Source: Anaerobranca gottschalkii DSM 13577 (GTDB lineage: Bacteria; Bacillota; Proteinivoracia; Proteinivoracales; Proteinivoracaceae). Taken from it: a stretch of 43,028 bases of DNA. Of this stretch, positions 1 to 8,496 are shown piece by piece. The translations under genes were made by a program, and so were the position numbers. The stretch lies in assembly GCF_900111575.1 (NCBI RefSeq), contig NZ_FOIF01000012.1, positions 1 through 43,028 of the forward strand, read 5' to 3'. The notes beneath the pieces were generated by a model. The model did no database searches and was not told where the DNA came from. It worked only from the letters and a program-made list of their open reading frames with translations. The stretch's first letter is position 1; the number at the start of each line of letters is the position of its first letter.

Positions 1-2
1 TA

Positions 3-59
3 TTTTCTGAGGGGATAGAGGGTGTGGGGTTACACCCAATCAGAGTAAACATAGCTTAA
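3..59 (+). CDS. 3' end of an upstream gene (partial, unidentified)
   Basis: An open frame enters from the left edge and stops at TAA 57-59, giving an 18-residue tail ending in HPIRVNIA. It is too short to assign to a family. A rho-independent terminator at 201-226 would close this transcription unit. Between the two, another frame (77-193) is open but has no ATG and no ribosome site, so positions 60-200 are best read as untranslated. Confidence 0.35.
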   Translation, partial: FSEGIEGVGLHPIRVNIA

Positions 60-200
60 GCTGTGTTGACTGATAAATAATTTTGTTAAAATATTTGATT
101 ATTTCTATTGATTTTAACAAAATTAATAACCTTGGAATTGTAGATGGTAATCCTTCTGGAGTTTTAGTAACTCAATTATTTATTCAAAGATAATTTTCAT

Positions 201-226
201 CACCCCATTTGGCTGGGGTGTTTTTT
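201..226 (+). terminator. Rho-independent terminator
   Basis: CACCCCA (201-207) pairs with TGGGGTG (214-220) around a six-base loop and is followed by six T residues. It separates whatever lies upstream from the coat-like gene. Confidence 0.85.
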
Positions 227-229
227 ATC

Positions 230-255
230 ACCTTTTTTCTTCACCTACATACTAT
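230..255 (+). promoter_or_regulatory. Possible mother-cell sporulation promoter
   Basis: CATACTAT at 248-255 resembles the -10 of sigma-E/sigma-K promoters, with an AC element 16 bases upstream (230-231). The match is partial: the final TA of the sigma-K -10 is TG here. Support comes mainly from the coat-like nature of the gene behind it. Confidence 0.25.
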
Positions 256-290
256 GGTAGAGAAGATAGAAGAAAAGGAGGTTATCCGGT

Positions 291-1037
291 ATGGAAGATA
301 AATTTTTTGAGGAAAACATTTTAGAAGATGTAAATGAAGAAGATATGACTAGACATTATAAGCCTAAGCCACCAATTCCACCAAAACCCTTTGAAATTGA
401 TTGTATTATAGTTAAAAAAGTATATGATGCTTGCCGTCAACAAGAATGTCAGTTCTTTGAGTTTCCATGGTATTTACCAAATGGCTGGGATGAAGAGGAT
501 GTAGCTTATGCTTATACTAAAATAGTACCAAGTTCTGTGACCTATGAAGTAATAGATAGGGAGTTAATCGATGGAGGTCCTTTAGCAAGGGTGCAAGTAG
601 AAGTTTGTGCTCAAATTGAAATGTATGTTGTGAATCAACAAGGAGTTAAAGTAAAAGTAATACCACCTGTTAAAGTTAATAGTAATAATAGTAACAATAA
701 CAATAATAATTACAACCTTATTAAGAATATAGTTTGCTTTGAAAAAGATGTTATACTATACATGCCAGATTTAGACAAGATGGAAGTAATAGTAGAAGCT
801 ATTTTCCAAGTAGCAGGGGAACCAGTTTTAGAATATCCAGAAGAAGGTCCTGCTCTAGCCTTTATCCCAATTGGTGCTTTCATAATTTTAAAATCTGTAG
901 CTCAAGTACAGCTTCTTGTTCCAACTTATGGTTTCTGCCCTCTTCCCCCTCTTTGCGAAGAGTTCCCAGATACAGACCCATGTGATGATTTCCAACAACT
1001 ACCATTCCCAGATTTCTATCCACCACAACCTAAATAA
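291..1037 (+). CDS. Spore-coat-like protein with poly-Asn tract
   Basis: A 248-residue acidic protein without signal peptide, preceded by a strong AAGGAGGT ribosome site. The visible landmark is KVYDACRQQEC (near residue 44), a motif I associate with clostridial spore-coat/SipL-like proteins. The middle carries an Asn-rich stretch (about residues 130-143) encoded by AAT/AAC repeats at 681-713, and the tail is Pro-rich with scattered Cys. Low complexity, Cys pairs and Pro ends suit a structural coat or exosporium component. It is monocistronic, bounded by terminator-like hairpins at 201-226 and 1044-1067. The family assignment is from motif memory only; the exact role is unknown. Confidence 0.75.
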   Translation: MEDKFFEENILEDVNEEDMTRHYKPKPPIPPKPFEIDCIIVKKVYDACRQQECQFFEFPWYLPNGWDEEDVAYAYTKIVPSSVTYEVIDRELIDGGPLARVQVEVCAQIEMYVVNQQGVKVKVIPPVKVNSNNSNNNNNNYNLIKNIVCFEKDVILYMPDLDKMEVIVEAIFQVAGEPVLEYPEEGPALAFIPIGAFIILKSVAQVQLLVPTYGFCPLPPLCEEFPDTDPCDDFQQLPFPDFYPPQPK

Positions 1038-1043
1038 TCTTAG

Positions 1044-1067
1044 AGGTCACAGGCTATCCTGTGACCT
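1044..1067 (+). terminator. Hairpin after coat-like gene
   Basis: AGGTCACAGG and CCTGTGACCT form a perfect 10-bp stem with a CTAT loop. There is no real T run, so it may be a weak terminator or an mRNA 3' stabiliser. Confidence 0.5.
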
Positions 1068-1158
1068 TATCAATTTAAACATAAATTTTGGCAATTGGTG
1101 GTTAATTTCAACATTTTATGATAAAATTAATGTAAAATAATGTAGAGGAGTGGCGGAA

Positions 1159-1506
1159 ATGAGAGGATTAGTTTGGAGATGGGTAATCAATGGTTTAGCC
1201 TTATTTTTAACAGCACAGCTTTTTGCAAGTATTGAAATTAAGTCTTTTGGTTCAGCCTTAATCGCCGCTTTAGTATTAGGGTTAGCCAATGCTGTAATCA
1301 GACCGATAATTAAAATAATAACTTTCCCTATAACTATCTTGACTTTAGGATTGTTTACTTTTATCATCAATGGTTTTATTTTGTGGTTGGTACAAGCTAA
1401 TGTTACTGGTTTTGTTATCACCAATTTTTGGTCTGCAGTATTGGGAGCTATTGTTTTAAGTGTTATTAGTGCAATTTTAACTTCTTTAATTTCTGACCAA
1501 AATTAA
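1159..1506 (+). CDS. YvlD-type four-helix membrane protein (phage holin 4 superfamily)
   Basis: About 115 residues, almost wholly hydrophobic, with four predicted membrane helices and the family-typical ANAVIRPIIKIITFPITILTLG segment between helices 2 and 3. This matches the YvlD/phage-holin-4 group of small integral membrane proteins of unknown function, often linked to envelope stress in Bacillus. The frame also has GTG at 1150, but GAGGAG at 1145-1150 overlaps that codon and sits at ideal distance from ATG 1159, so the ATG is chosen. It lies 22 bp upstream of the hydroxy-acid dehydrogenase and may be co-transcribed. Confidence 0.85.
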   Translation: MRGLVWRWVINGLALFLTAQLFASIEIKSFGSALIAALVLGLANAVIRPIIKIITFPITILTLGLFTFIINGFILWLVQANVTGFVITNFWSAVLGAIVLSVISAILTSLISDQN

Positions 1507-1528
1507 AAAGTGCAAGGAGAGATCTAAT

Positions 1529-2539
1529 ATGCCTACAGAAATCAGAAAAAAAGCAAGGGAATTGATGACTGGCTATTGTAAAGTTTGTCCTGTTTGTGAT
1601 GGTAGGGCATGTAAAGGCCAAGTACCAGGTATGGGTGGTGTCGGTACAGGAAGTTCTTTTTGGGCTAATTTAGAGAGTTTAGCAAAAGTTAAACTTAATA
1701 TGAGGACTATCCATGATAAAAAGGATCCTGATACTTCCACAACTATTTTTGGAAGGAAAATTTCCCTTCCTGTAATGGTTGGGCCTATGACAGGGACTAC
1801 CTATAACATGGGTGGAAAAATAGGGGAAAAGGAATTTGTTTCATATCTCGTTGAAGGAAGTTTAAAAGCTGGGTCCCTTGCTATGACCGGCGATGGAGCG
1901 GATCCTGCTATGTATAATTCTGGCCTTGAAGCTATTAAGGAATTTGGCGGAGGAATTCCCATTATTAAACCCCGTTCACAACAGGAAATTATATCTAGAA
2001 TTAAAGAAGGGGAAAAGGCAGGGGCAGTTGCAATAGGTGTAGATATCGATGGGGCCGGTTTAGTAACTATGGCATTAAAAGGTCAGCCGGTAGGTCCTAA
2101 AACTGTTGCAGAACTGAAGGAATTAGTTCAATCAACGGCTCTTCCTTTTATTTTAAAAGGGGTTATGACTGTTGATGAAGCGGAATTGGCAGTGGAAATT
2201 GGAGCACAAGCTATAGTTGTATCTAACCATGGTGGCAGGGTATTAGATAGCTGCCCAGGGGCTGCAGAAGTTTTACCAGAGATAGCAAAAAGGGTAAAAG
2301 GTAAAATAACTATTTTTGCTGACGGTGGTGTAAGAACGGGAATAGATGTCTTAAAAATGTTAGCTTTAGGTGCTGACTGTGTATTAATTGGCCGACCCTT
2401 TGTTACTCAAGCCTTTGGTGGAGGTGCCCAAGGGGTAGAGGAATATTACAAGGTTATTCAAAGTCAGTTATACCAAGGTATGATTTTAACTGGCTGTGGT
2501 AGTATAAAAGAAATTGATGAAAGAATTATAAGGAAATAG
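1529..2539 (+). CDS. FMN-dependent alpha-hydroxy-acid dehydrogenase/oxidase
   Basis: A 336-residue TIM-barrel flavoenzyme of the LldD/glycolate-oxidase superfamily, expected to oxidise a 2-hydroxy acid at FMN in the cytoplasm. Seen: SNHGGRVLD with the catalytic-base His, a phosphate-binding FADGGVRTG segment, and LALGADCVLIGRP near the end. The N-terminus has four clustered cysteines (17, 20, 23 and 28), typical of the clostridial branch and absent from classical lactate oxidases; they could bind metal, which is inference. The length is normal for the short clostridial form. The ribosome site AAGGAGAG precedes ATG 1529. The natural substrate cannot be told from sequence. Confidence 0.9.
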   Translation: MPTEIRKKARELMTGYCKVCPVCDGRACKGQVPGMGGVGTGSSFWANLESLAKVKLNMRTIHDKKDPDTSTTIFGRKISLPVMVGPMTGTTYNMGGKIGEKEFVSYLVEGSLKAGSLAMTGDGADPAMYNSGLEAIKEFGGGIPIIKPRSQQEIISRIKEGEKAGAVAIGVDIDGAGLVTMALKGQPVGPKTVAELKELVQSTALPFILKGVMTVDEAELAVEIGAQAIVVSNHGGRVLDSCPGAAEVLPEIAKRVKGKITIFADGGVRTGIDVLKMLALGADCVLIGRPFVTQAFGGGAQGVEEYYKVIQSQLYQGMILTGCGSIKEIDERIIRK

Positions 2540-2546
2540 GTAAGAT

Positions 2547-2582
2547 AACCCTATGTATGCTTTTTGGGCATCCATAGGGTTT
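2547..2582 (+). terminator. Terminator-like hairpin
   Basis: AACCCTATG (2547-2555) pairs with CATAGGGTT (2574-2582), extended by ATGC/GCAT. Only a short T-rich tail follows, so termination may be incomplete and bshC could receive read-through. Confidence 0.6.
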
Positions 2583-2614
2583 AACTTAAATGATTAAAAA
2601 TAAGGGGTGCAAAA

Positions 2615-4183
2615 ATGGAAAATATTTACTACAATTACATAGAAAAGGATCCTAAAGCCCTGTCTTTATTTTCTTATCCCCCTAATTTCCAAGGTTTAAA
2701 GGACAAAGTGGCGGACTTAAAGGATAAAAGGGTATCAATAAAACTATGTCATTATTTAAGGGAATATAACAAAAGTTTAGGTTGTAGTGAAAAAACATTG
2801 AGAAATATTGATAAGCTGGAATCTGGTGCAAAGGTTGTAATTACAGGACAACAATGTGGCTTACTAGGTGGTCCTATGTACACTATCTATAAAGCTTTGA
2901 CAGCGGTAAAGTTAGGGGAAAAAATAGAGAAAGAAACAGGGGAACCTATAGTACCAATTTTTTGGGTAGCTGATGAAGATCATGATTGGTTAGAGATCAA
3001 TAATACGATCCTTTTAGATCGAGAAGGTAACCCGAAAAAATTTATTATAGAGGGAGAGGGTAGTGATTTACCTGCTTACAGGCGGGAAATAGGGGAAGAA
3101 ACCCTTAATAGATTAATTTCTTTTATTCAAGATTTAGGTTTTTCCACCGAGTATTTACCGAAAATCATCAACTTATTAGAAGTCACCTTTGATAAAAATT
3201 ACAGTAATTGGTTTGCTAAGTTACTTACTAAATTATTGGAAGGAACAGGTATAGTTTTGGTGGATTCTAAGGCAAAGGTTATCAAAACTGAAAGTAACGG
3301 AATATTTCAGGAAATGGTACTAAAGAGAGAGGAGTTAATGAAGGAACTGGAGAAGACAAATAAACAAATCCAGTGCCTAGGCTATCCTCTGCAAAACCCT
3401 ATTGACTATAATTCTGAAACTAATCTCTTTTTACTAAAGGGAAATTATAGATATAAATTAAGAAAGGAAAAGGAAGTTTTTTTAATTAAAACTGGGGAAG
3501 TTTTCAATCAAGGGGAAATAATTCAATATATCGATGAGGGGTTAATAAGCCCTAATGTTTTTTTAAGACCGGTAATTCAAGATGTAGTTTTTCCAACTTT
3601 AGCTTATGTGGCAGGTCCTGGAGAAGTAAATTATTTAGCTCAAATAAAAGATATGTATAAAATCTTAACTGGATTTAATTTACCTGTTATTTATCCAAGG
3701 CAGAGTTTTTTACTTATAGAACCCCATGTAAAGAAATTTTTAGAAAGATATTCACTGAATTATCCACATATCCACAGTTTAGAACGGTTTAAAAGGGAAG
3801 TTATCCACAATAGCCTTTGGGAAGGATTAGAAAGGGATTTTCAGGAGTTAAGAACTGACATTATCCACCAATATAACAGACTTATCGACAAAATATCAAC
3901 AATAAATCCACAGTTATCCACACTTGGTGATAAAAATCGACAGTTAATTCTCAAGCAAATTGATTTTTTACAAAACAAAACTTATAATGCCCATAAAGAG
4001 AAATATCAAGGAATGATCAGAAATATAGAGAAAATCCAAAACAACTGTTATCCTTACAACATTGAGCAGCAGAGAATTGTAAGTCCCTTTTATTTCCTTT
4101 TAAAGTATTATCCTAATTTAATCGAAAAAATTACTGAAAACATCCAGTTGGAAAATTTTAAACTACAATATGTTGAATTATAA
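2615..4183 (+). CDS. bshC: Putative cysteine ligase BshC (bacillithiol synthesis)
   Basis: A 522-residue protein of normal BshC length. BshC adds cysteine to glucosaminyl-malate, the last step of bacillithiol synthesis. Characteristic segments are VITGQQCGLLGGPMYTIYKA near residue 75, FWVADEDHDWLE near 118, and NVFLRPVIQDVVFPTLAYVAGPGE near 310; the C-terminal third is a coiled-coil-rich helical arm. Start ATG 2615 follows AAGGGGTG. It is the first gene of bshC-bshB1-bshA, so the whole pathway is encoded together. The 3' third contains several TTATCCACA-type DnaA boxes in all three codon phases (separate entry). Confidence 0.95.
   Translation: MENIYYNYIEKDPKALSLFSYPPNFQGLKDKVADLKDKRVSIKLCHYLREYNKSLGCSEKTLRNIDKLESGAKVVITGQQCGLLGGPMYTIYKALTAVKLGEKIEKETGEPIVPIFWVADEDHDWLEINNTILLDREGNPKKFIIEGEGSDLPAYRREIGEETLNRLISFIQDLGFSTEYLPKIINLLEVTFDKNYSNWFAKLLTKLLEGTGIVLVDSKAKVIKTESNGIFQEMVLKREELMKELEKTNKQIQCLGYPLQNPIDYNSETNLFLLKGNYRYKLRKEKEVFLIKTGEVFNQGEIIQYIDEGLISPNVFLRPVIQDVVFPTLAYVAGPGEVNYLAQIKDMYKILTGFNLPVIYPRQSFLLIEPHVKKFLERYSLNYPHIHSLERFKREVIHNSLWEGLERDFQELRTDIIHQYNRLIDKISTINPQLSTLGDKNRQLILKQIDFLQNKTYNAHKEKYQGMIRNIEKIQNNCYPYNIEQQRIVSPFYFLLKYYPNLIEKITENIQLENFKLQYVEL
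3760..3922 (+). other. Cluster of DnaA boxes inside bshC
   Basis: Perfect TTATCCACA boxes lie at 3760-3768, 3801-3809 and 3914-3922. Single-mismatch boxes lie at 3768-3776, 3861-3869 and 3882-3890. All have the same orientation. The perfect copies fall in three different codon phases of bshC (encoding YPH, VIH and LST), so they are not a by-product of a repeated peptide. Confidence 0.7.
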
Positions 4184-4213
4184 TTCTAATATAAGGTAAA
4201 GGGAGGTATTTTT

Positions 4214-4915
4214 GTGATAGACATTATGGCAATTGGAGCCCATCCCGACGATGTGGAAATTGGGGTGGGAGGGATTTTAGCAAAGTATAAAGGGTCAGAT
4301 GTAAAAACAATGATCGTTGATTTAACAAAGGGGGAAATGGGGACAAACGGGACACCTCAAATAAGGGAAAGGGAAGGGAAAAGAGCTGCGGAAATCTTAG
4401 GCTCTAAGCGGGTGGTTATGGACTTACCCGATGGAAAAATTAAAGTAAGTGAGGAAAATTTAATAAAGGTTATCGAACTCATTCGCCAGTTTAGGCCTCG
4501 AATAATCTTAACCCACTATCCTGATCCTGAGCAACATCCCGACCACTATAATAGTGCCCTTTTAGTTAGGCAAGCTGCCCACTTAGCAGGTCTTGCCAAG
4601 TATCCTGCCCAGGGAGAAAGATTTCGACCAGAGAGAATATATCATTTCTTTTTACCAAAGTATCTTCAACCTTCCTTTATAGTTGATGTAACCGATAGCT
4701 TCCCTATTAAAATGGAGGCTTTAAAGGCCCATGAATCCCAGTTTTTATCTAGGGATAAGGGATTGCCAACTAATGTCAATAGAGAAGATATTTTCGAGGG
4801 AATTGAAACTATCGCTAGATACCATGGCCAATCTATCGGTGTTAAATTTGGTGAAGCTTTGTATTATAAAGGGGTATTAGGGGTAGACAATATTATGAAT
4901 ATAGGTATGTTGTAA
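4214..4915 (+). CDS. bshB1: Bacillithiol biosynthesis deacetylase BshB1
   Basis: A 233-residue PIG-L/LmbE-type zinc deacetylase. It removes the acetyl group from N-acetylglucosaminyl-malate to give glucosaminyl-malate. The zinc motif AHPDD (about residues 8-12) and the second metal/active-site motif HPDH (about 109-112) are both present, and the length is typical of BshB1. Start GTG 4214 sits seven bases behind GGGAGG (4201-4206). It lies 30 bp after bshC and 2 bp before bshA, consistent with one transcript and translational coupling. Confidence 0.95.
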   Translation: MIDIMAIGAHPDDVEIGVGGILAKYKGSDVKTMIVDLTKGEMGTNGTPQIREREGKRAAEILGSKRVVMDLPDGKIKVSEENLIKVIELIRQFRPRIILTHYPDPEQHPDHYNSALLVRQAAHLAGLAKYPAQGERFRPERIYHFFLPKYLQPSFIVDVTDSFPIKMEALKAHESQFLSRDKGLPTNVNREDIFEGIETIARYHGQSIGVKFGEALYYKGVLGVDNIMNIGML

Positions 4916-4917
4916 AG

Positions 4918-6030
4918 ATGTTGAAAATAGGAATTACTTGTTATCCTTCCTATGGGGGCAGTGGTGCTATGGCCACAGAATTAGGAAAGACTTTAGCTGA
5001 TAAAGGTCATATTGTCCACTTTATTAACTATGAAGTGCCTTTTAGATTAAATGGCTATCACCAAAGGATAGTCTATCACCATTTAGAAATTCCCACTTAC
5101 CCTTTGTTTAAATATCCACCATATACCTTGGCCTTAGCTTCCCGGATTGCAGAAGTAGCCCTTAATGAGAAATTAGATATAATCCATGCCCATTATGCCA
5201 TCCCCCATTCAATATGCGGTTATTTAGCTAAGCTTATGGTACCTAATTTAAAATTAGTTACTACCCTACATGGTACCGATATTACTTTAGTAGGTAACGA
5301 TCAGACTTTCTTCCCTATAACTAAATTTGCCATAGAAGCTAGTGATGGAGTAACCGCAGTTTCCCAAAGTCTTAAAGAAGATACATACAAAATTTTTGAT
5401 ATTAAAAGGGATATCCAAGTTATTTATAATTTTGTCGATACTGCTAGTTATAAAAGGGAAAGAAATTCTAAATTAGTTAATTGTTTAGGTCTTAATGGGA
5501 AAAAAGTTGTAATTCACATTTCAAACTTTCGACCTGTCAAAAGAATTACCGATGTTATAGAAATATTTAAAGGAATTAGTGAAAAGGTAGATAGTGTTTT
5601 ATTGATGATTGGTGATGGGGTGGAAAGGAGTAAAGCTGAAAAGCTGACAGCCAAGTATAATTTAGATGTAAGGTTTTTAGGGCAACAAGCTAATATCATT
5701 CCCTTTTTATCAGTAGCAGATCTTCTACTTTTACCATCGGAACAGGAGAGTTTTGGCCTCGTTGCTTTAGAGGCCATGGCTTGCAATGTACCCGTTGTAG
5801 GAAGTAAAGTGGGAGGTTTACCAGAAGTGATAAAAGATGGAGATAACGGCTATTTAGTTGAAGTTGGGAATATAGGCCTTTTTGTTCAAAAAAGTTTAGC
5901 TATTTTAACTAATGATAATTTAAGAGAGATAATGGGTAATAAAGGAAGGGAGAGGGCAGTTAAATATTTTGACCAAGGGAAGATTATAAAAGAATATGAA
6001 GAATTTTATTACCAAATTTTGAAAGGATAA
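4918..6030 (+). CDS. bshA: N-acetylglucosaminyl L-malate synthase BshA
   Basis: A 370-residue GT4-type glycosyltransferase that joins UDP-GlcNAc to L-malate, the first step of bacillithiol synthesis. The N-terminal domain begins KIGITCYPSYGGSGAMATELG, typical of BshA. The C-terminal Rossmann domain carries the ISNFRPVKRI donor-binding stretch and the EX7E-type EQESFGLVALEAMA motif. ATG 4918 follows the bshB1 stop by two bases. With bshC and bshB1 it completes the pathway, so this organism very likely uses bacillithiol as its low-molecular-weight thiol. Confidence 0.93.
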   Translation: MLKIGITCYPSYGGSGAMATELGKTLADKGHIVHFINYEVPFRLNGYHQRIVYHHLEIPTYPLFKYPPYTLALASRIAEVALNEKLDIIHAHYAIPHSICGYLAKLMVPNLKLVTTLHGTDITLVGNDQTFFPITKFAIEASDGVTAVSQSLKEDTYKIFDIKRDIQVIYNFVDTASYKRERNSKLVNCLGLNGKKVVIHISNFRPVKRITDVIEIFKGISEKVDSVLLMIGDGVERSKAEKLTAKYNLDVRFLGQQANIIPFLSVADLLLLPSEQESFGLVALEAMACNVPVVGSKVGGLPEVIKDGDNGYLVEVGNIGLFVQKSLAILTNDNLREIMGNKGRERAVKYFDQGKIIKEYEEFYYQILKG

Positions 6031-6128
6031 GAGGAATTTTAACTTTTTTATAGTAATATATATTTAATAGAATTTGATCACTTTTAACTTTTAAAGTGAA
6101 ATTTATAGATAAAGGAAGGGAAAAAAAA

Positions 6129-6509
6129 GTGAATGATTCGTGGCCTAGGTTTAAAAGTTTTGTCTTTTGTACTATGATATTTGTAGTTTTCGGTACCCTA
6201 ATGAGTTGGGTACACATCATGGGGGAAGTAAAAGGGATAGATGAACCTGTTGGAAAAATAGTATTTCTATTAGCAGTTATATCTATCGCCTTGATATTAT
6301 TAGTGCAAAAGCTGGACTTGAGATGGATCGCGAGAATTTCCTCAATTATTGTGTTGTGTATACTTTACTATATTTTTACTGTAAACTCCCGTTATGATTT
6401 ACCAGTAACAACATATAGAGAAACGGTAGGGCTTTTGGGTGAAGGAATTTACTTTACCACTATTTCTAGCCTACTTACTATTATAATTTCAGCTTTAGGA
6501 AGTAAATAA
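6129..6509 (+). CDS. Small four-helix membrane protein, unknown function
   Basis: About 126 residues with four hydrophobic segments (near SFVFCTMIFVVFGTL, IVFLLAVISIALILLV, IARISSIIVLCILYYIF and the C-terminal ISSLLTIIISAL). No recognised family. An upstream GTG at 6096 is in frame, but the ribosome site AAGGAAGGG at 6111-6120 points to GTG 6129, which is used here. It stands alone behind the bsh operon and ends at a terminator (6518-6560). It could be a minor membrane component; no function is proposed. Confidence 0.65.
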   Translation: MNDSWPRFKSFVFCTMIFVVFGTLMSWVHIMGEVKGIDEPVGKIVFLLAVISIALILLVQKLDLRWIARISSIIVLCILYYIFTVNSRYDLPVTTYRETVGLLGEGIYFTTISSLLTIIISALGSK

Positions 6510-6517
6510 TAATATTT

Positions 6518-6560
6518 AAGCAAGGTGTATTGCAGTATTACCATATACCTTGCTTTTTTT
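6518..6560 (+). terminator. Rho-independent terminator
   Basis: AAGCAAGGTGTAT pairs with ATATACCTTGCTT (one G-T wobble), followed by a run of T (6554-6560). Confidence 0.85.
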
Positions 6561-6584
6561 ATTCATTTAAGGGAAAGCTAATAC

Positions 6585-6613
6585 TGGACAGTTAGGGAGA
6601 GGTGTTATATAAT
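6585..6613 (+). promoter_or_regulatory. Sigma-A promoter of ppaC
   Basis: TGGACA (6585-6590), 17-base spacer, perfect TATAAT (6608-6613). The predicted start of transcription is about 25 bases before the ribosome site. Confidence 0.8.
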
Positions 6614-6644
6614 ATTTAGGCTAAAATTAAGGAGGTATTGGAAG

Positions 6645-8270
6645 ATGGATGGAGAAATAATTGTTTTAGGTCATAAAAATCCTGATACTGATTCTGTGGC
6701 TTCAGCCATTTCATATAGTGCTTTAAAAAACAAATTAGGTCAAAAATGTGTTCCTAAGGTATGTAGTGCTATAACGGGAGAAGCTAAACATGTTTTAGAG
6801 TTACTGGGAATTGAACCACCAGAAGTTCTAGATACTATGGAACTAAAGGTAAAAGACTTTATGAATAGGGAGCATCCTTATCTTTCAGAAGAAGAGACCC
6901 TAAAAAATATAGGTTATATTATGGGAAAAGAAGGAGTAAAAACTATCCCTTTAGTGAATAAAGAGAATGTTGTAACTGGTATTATAACAGCTGGGGATTT
7001 CGCTAAATTATATTTACAAGAAATATCTAGTGGTGAAACTATTTCTACAGGTATTGACCTTGAAAGTGTACAGAAAACTTTAAATGGAACTATATTTTTA
7101 GGGGATAAAGATCAATTAATATCTGGACGGATAATTGTAGGGGCTATGGGAGTTGAAAAACTACTTAGTCATTTAGGGGAAAATGATATTTTACTTATAG
7201 GTGATAGAGAAGATTGTCAAATTCAAGGATTAGAGTATGGAATCAATGCTTTGATAATAACTGGAGGAGCAAAGCCCTCAAAGAAAGTCTTAGAATTGGC
7301 CCAAAGGAAAGGAACCCCTATATTAGGCTACGATGGAGACACTTTTTCCGCTGCCCGCTTAATTTCTTTAGCCCGTAAGGGAAAGGAAATTATGACAAAA
7401 GAGCCATTTACTGTCGATGTAAATACTACAGTCACAACAGTTAAGGAACTGTTTAATCAAAAAAAGTACAGGTCTTTTCCAGTAGTTAATGAAAAGGGAC
7501 AGTATCTAGGAATAGTGACTAAAGGGGAAATTTTAAATGCACAGCCTAAAAAAATAATATTAGTTGATCATAACGAGAAATCCCAAAGTGTTGACGGTTT
7601 AGAATGGGGTGAAATAATTGAAATAATTGATCATCACCGTTTAGGAGATGTACAAACGAAAAAACCTATTTTTATAAATTGTAAACCAGTAGGGAGTACT
7701 GCTACGTTGGTAACGGAAATGTATCTTCAAAAGGGAATTATCCCAGAGAAAAAAATAGCTGCTTTGCTATTAGCTGCCATTTTATCTGATACCGTCATTT
7801 TAAAATCCCCTACTACAACTTCCCAAGACAAAGAGATGGCCCTATATTTATCAAACTTAACGGGACTAGATATCAAAGAATTTGGTGGGAAAATCTATGG
7901 ATGGTCAGAAAATCTAGAAAAGATTACACCTTATGAAATTGTCACCGGTGACTTGAAAGAGTTTTCCTTTTTAAAAGGTAGAGTGGCTCTGGGTCAATTT
8001 GAAACAACCGATGCAAGAAAAATTTTAGAAATGAAAAACTCTATTTTAGGAGAAATGGAACGAATAAAAAATAAAAAAGGATTAGATCATATACTAATGG
8101 TAATTACTGACATAGTAGAAGGTAATTCCTACATGTTTTCCATCGGTAGTTTAAATACCTATGTAGAGCTTGCTTTTTCTAAACCAGTAGATGAAATTAT
8201 TTATTTACCAGGGGTAATGTCAAGGAAATTACAAATTGTACCACCATTAAGTGAAGCATTAAATGTATAA
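6645..8270 (+). CDS. ppaC: Nucleotide-regulated family II inorganic pyrophosphatase (CBS/DRTGG)
   Basis: A 541-residue Mn-dependent cytoplasmic pyrophosphatase. The DHH catalytic domain is split: LGHKNPDTDS with metal ligands at residues 8-16, then a regulatory insert (about 70-300) made of two CBS domains around a DRTGG domain, then the DHH continuation IIDHHRLGD near 328. The C-terminal DHHA2 domain ends with the substrate-binding SRKLQIVPPL. This is the long form known from Clostridium and Moorella, which is inhibited by AMP/ADP and activated by diadenosine polyphosphates through the CBS pair. GGAGG precedes ATG 6645; it has its own promoter and terminator, so it is monocistronic. Confidence 0.93.
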   Translation: MDGEIIVLGHKNPDTDSVASAISYSALKNKLGQKCVPKVCSAITGEAKHVLELLGIEPPEVLDTMELKVKDFMNREHPYLSEEETLKNIGYIMGKEGVKTIPLVNKENVVTGIITAGDFAKLYLQEISSGETISTGIDLESVQKTLNGTIFLGDKDQLISGRIIVGAMGVEKLLSHLGENDILLIGDREDCQIQGLEYGINALIITGGAKPSKKVLELAQRKGTPILGYDGDTFSAARLISLARKGKEIMTKEPFTVDVNTTVTTVKELFNQKKYRSFPVVNEKGQYLGIVTKGEILNAQPKKIILVDHNEKSQSVDGLEWGEIIEIIDHHRLGDVQTKKPIFINCKPVGSTATLVTEMYLQKGIIPEKKIAALLLAAILSDTVILKSPTTTSQDKEMALYLSNLTGLDIKEFGGKIYGWSENLEKITPYEIVTGDLKEFSFLKGRVALGQFETTDARKILEMKNSILGEMERIKNKKGLDHILMVITDIVEGNSYMFSIGSLNTYVELAFSKPVDEIIYLPGVMSRKLQIVPPLSEALNV

Positions 8271-8335
8271 TTTGCTGAAATGAGAGCAAAATAGATAATG
8301 GTTAATGACTTACTTTCATTAGCCCCCTGTGAATA

Positions 8336-8377
8336 CTCCGAACAGTATAGGCCGCTGTTCGGAGCATTATTTTTTTT
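8336..8377 (+). terminator. Rho-independent terminator
   Basis: CTCCGAACAG (8336-8345) and CTGTTCGGAG (8355-8364) form a perfect 10-bp stem followed by a long T run. It ends the ppaC transcript. Confidence 0.92.
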
Positions 8378-8405
8378 TAGTTTTCTGGAAAAAAGTTAAT
8401 TATAA

Positions 8406-8434
8406 TTGACAGAAATTAGTTTGCATTGTATATT
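8406..8434 (+). promoter_or_regulatory. Sigma-A promoter of the HutP-like/PRD pair
   Basis: TTGACA (8406-8411), exact 17-base spacer, TATATT (8429-8434). The untranslated leader is about 55 bases and AT-rich. Confidence 0.8.
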
Positions 8435-8496
8435 TAAAATGTATTAACATTATTATTTTAATGTATGAAAGTTAGAGAAGATATGGGGTGAAAAAT

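Noticed and set aside
77-193. Open frame near the left edge ending just before the terminator
   Set aside because: No ATG, no ribosome site and an in-frame stop at 74-76; it cannot be supported as a gene.
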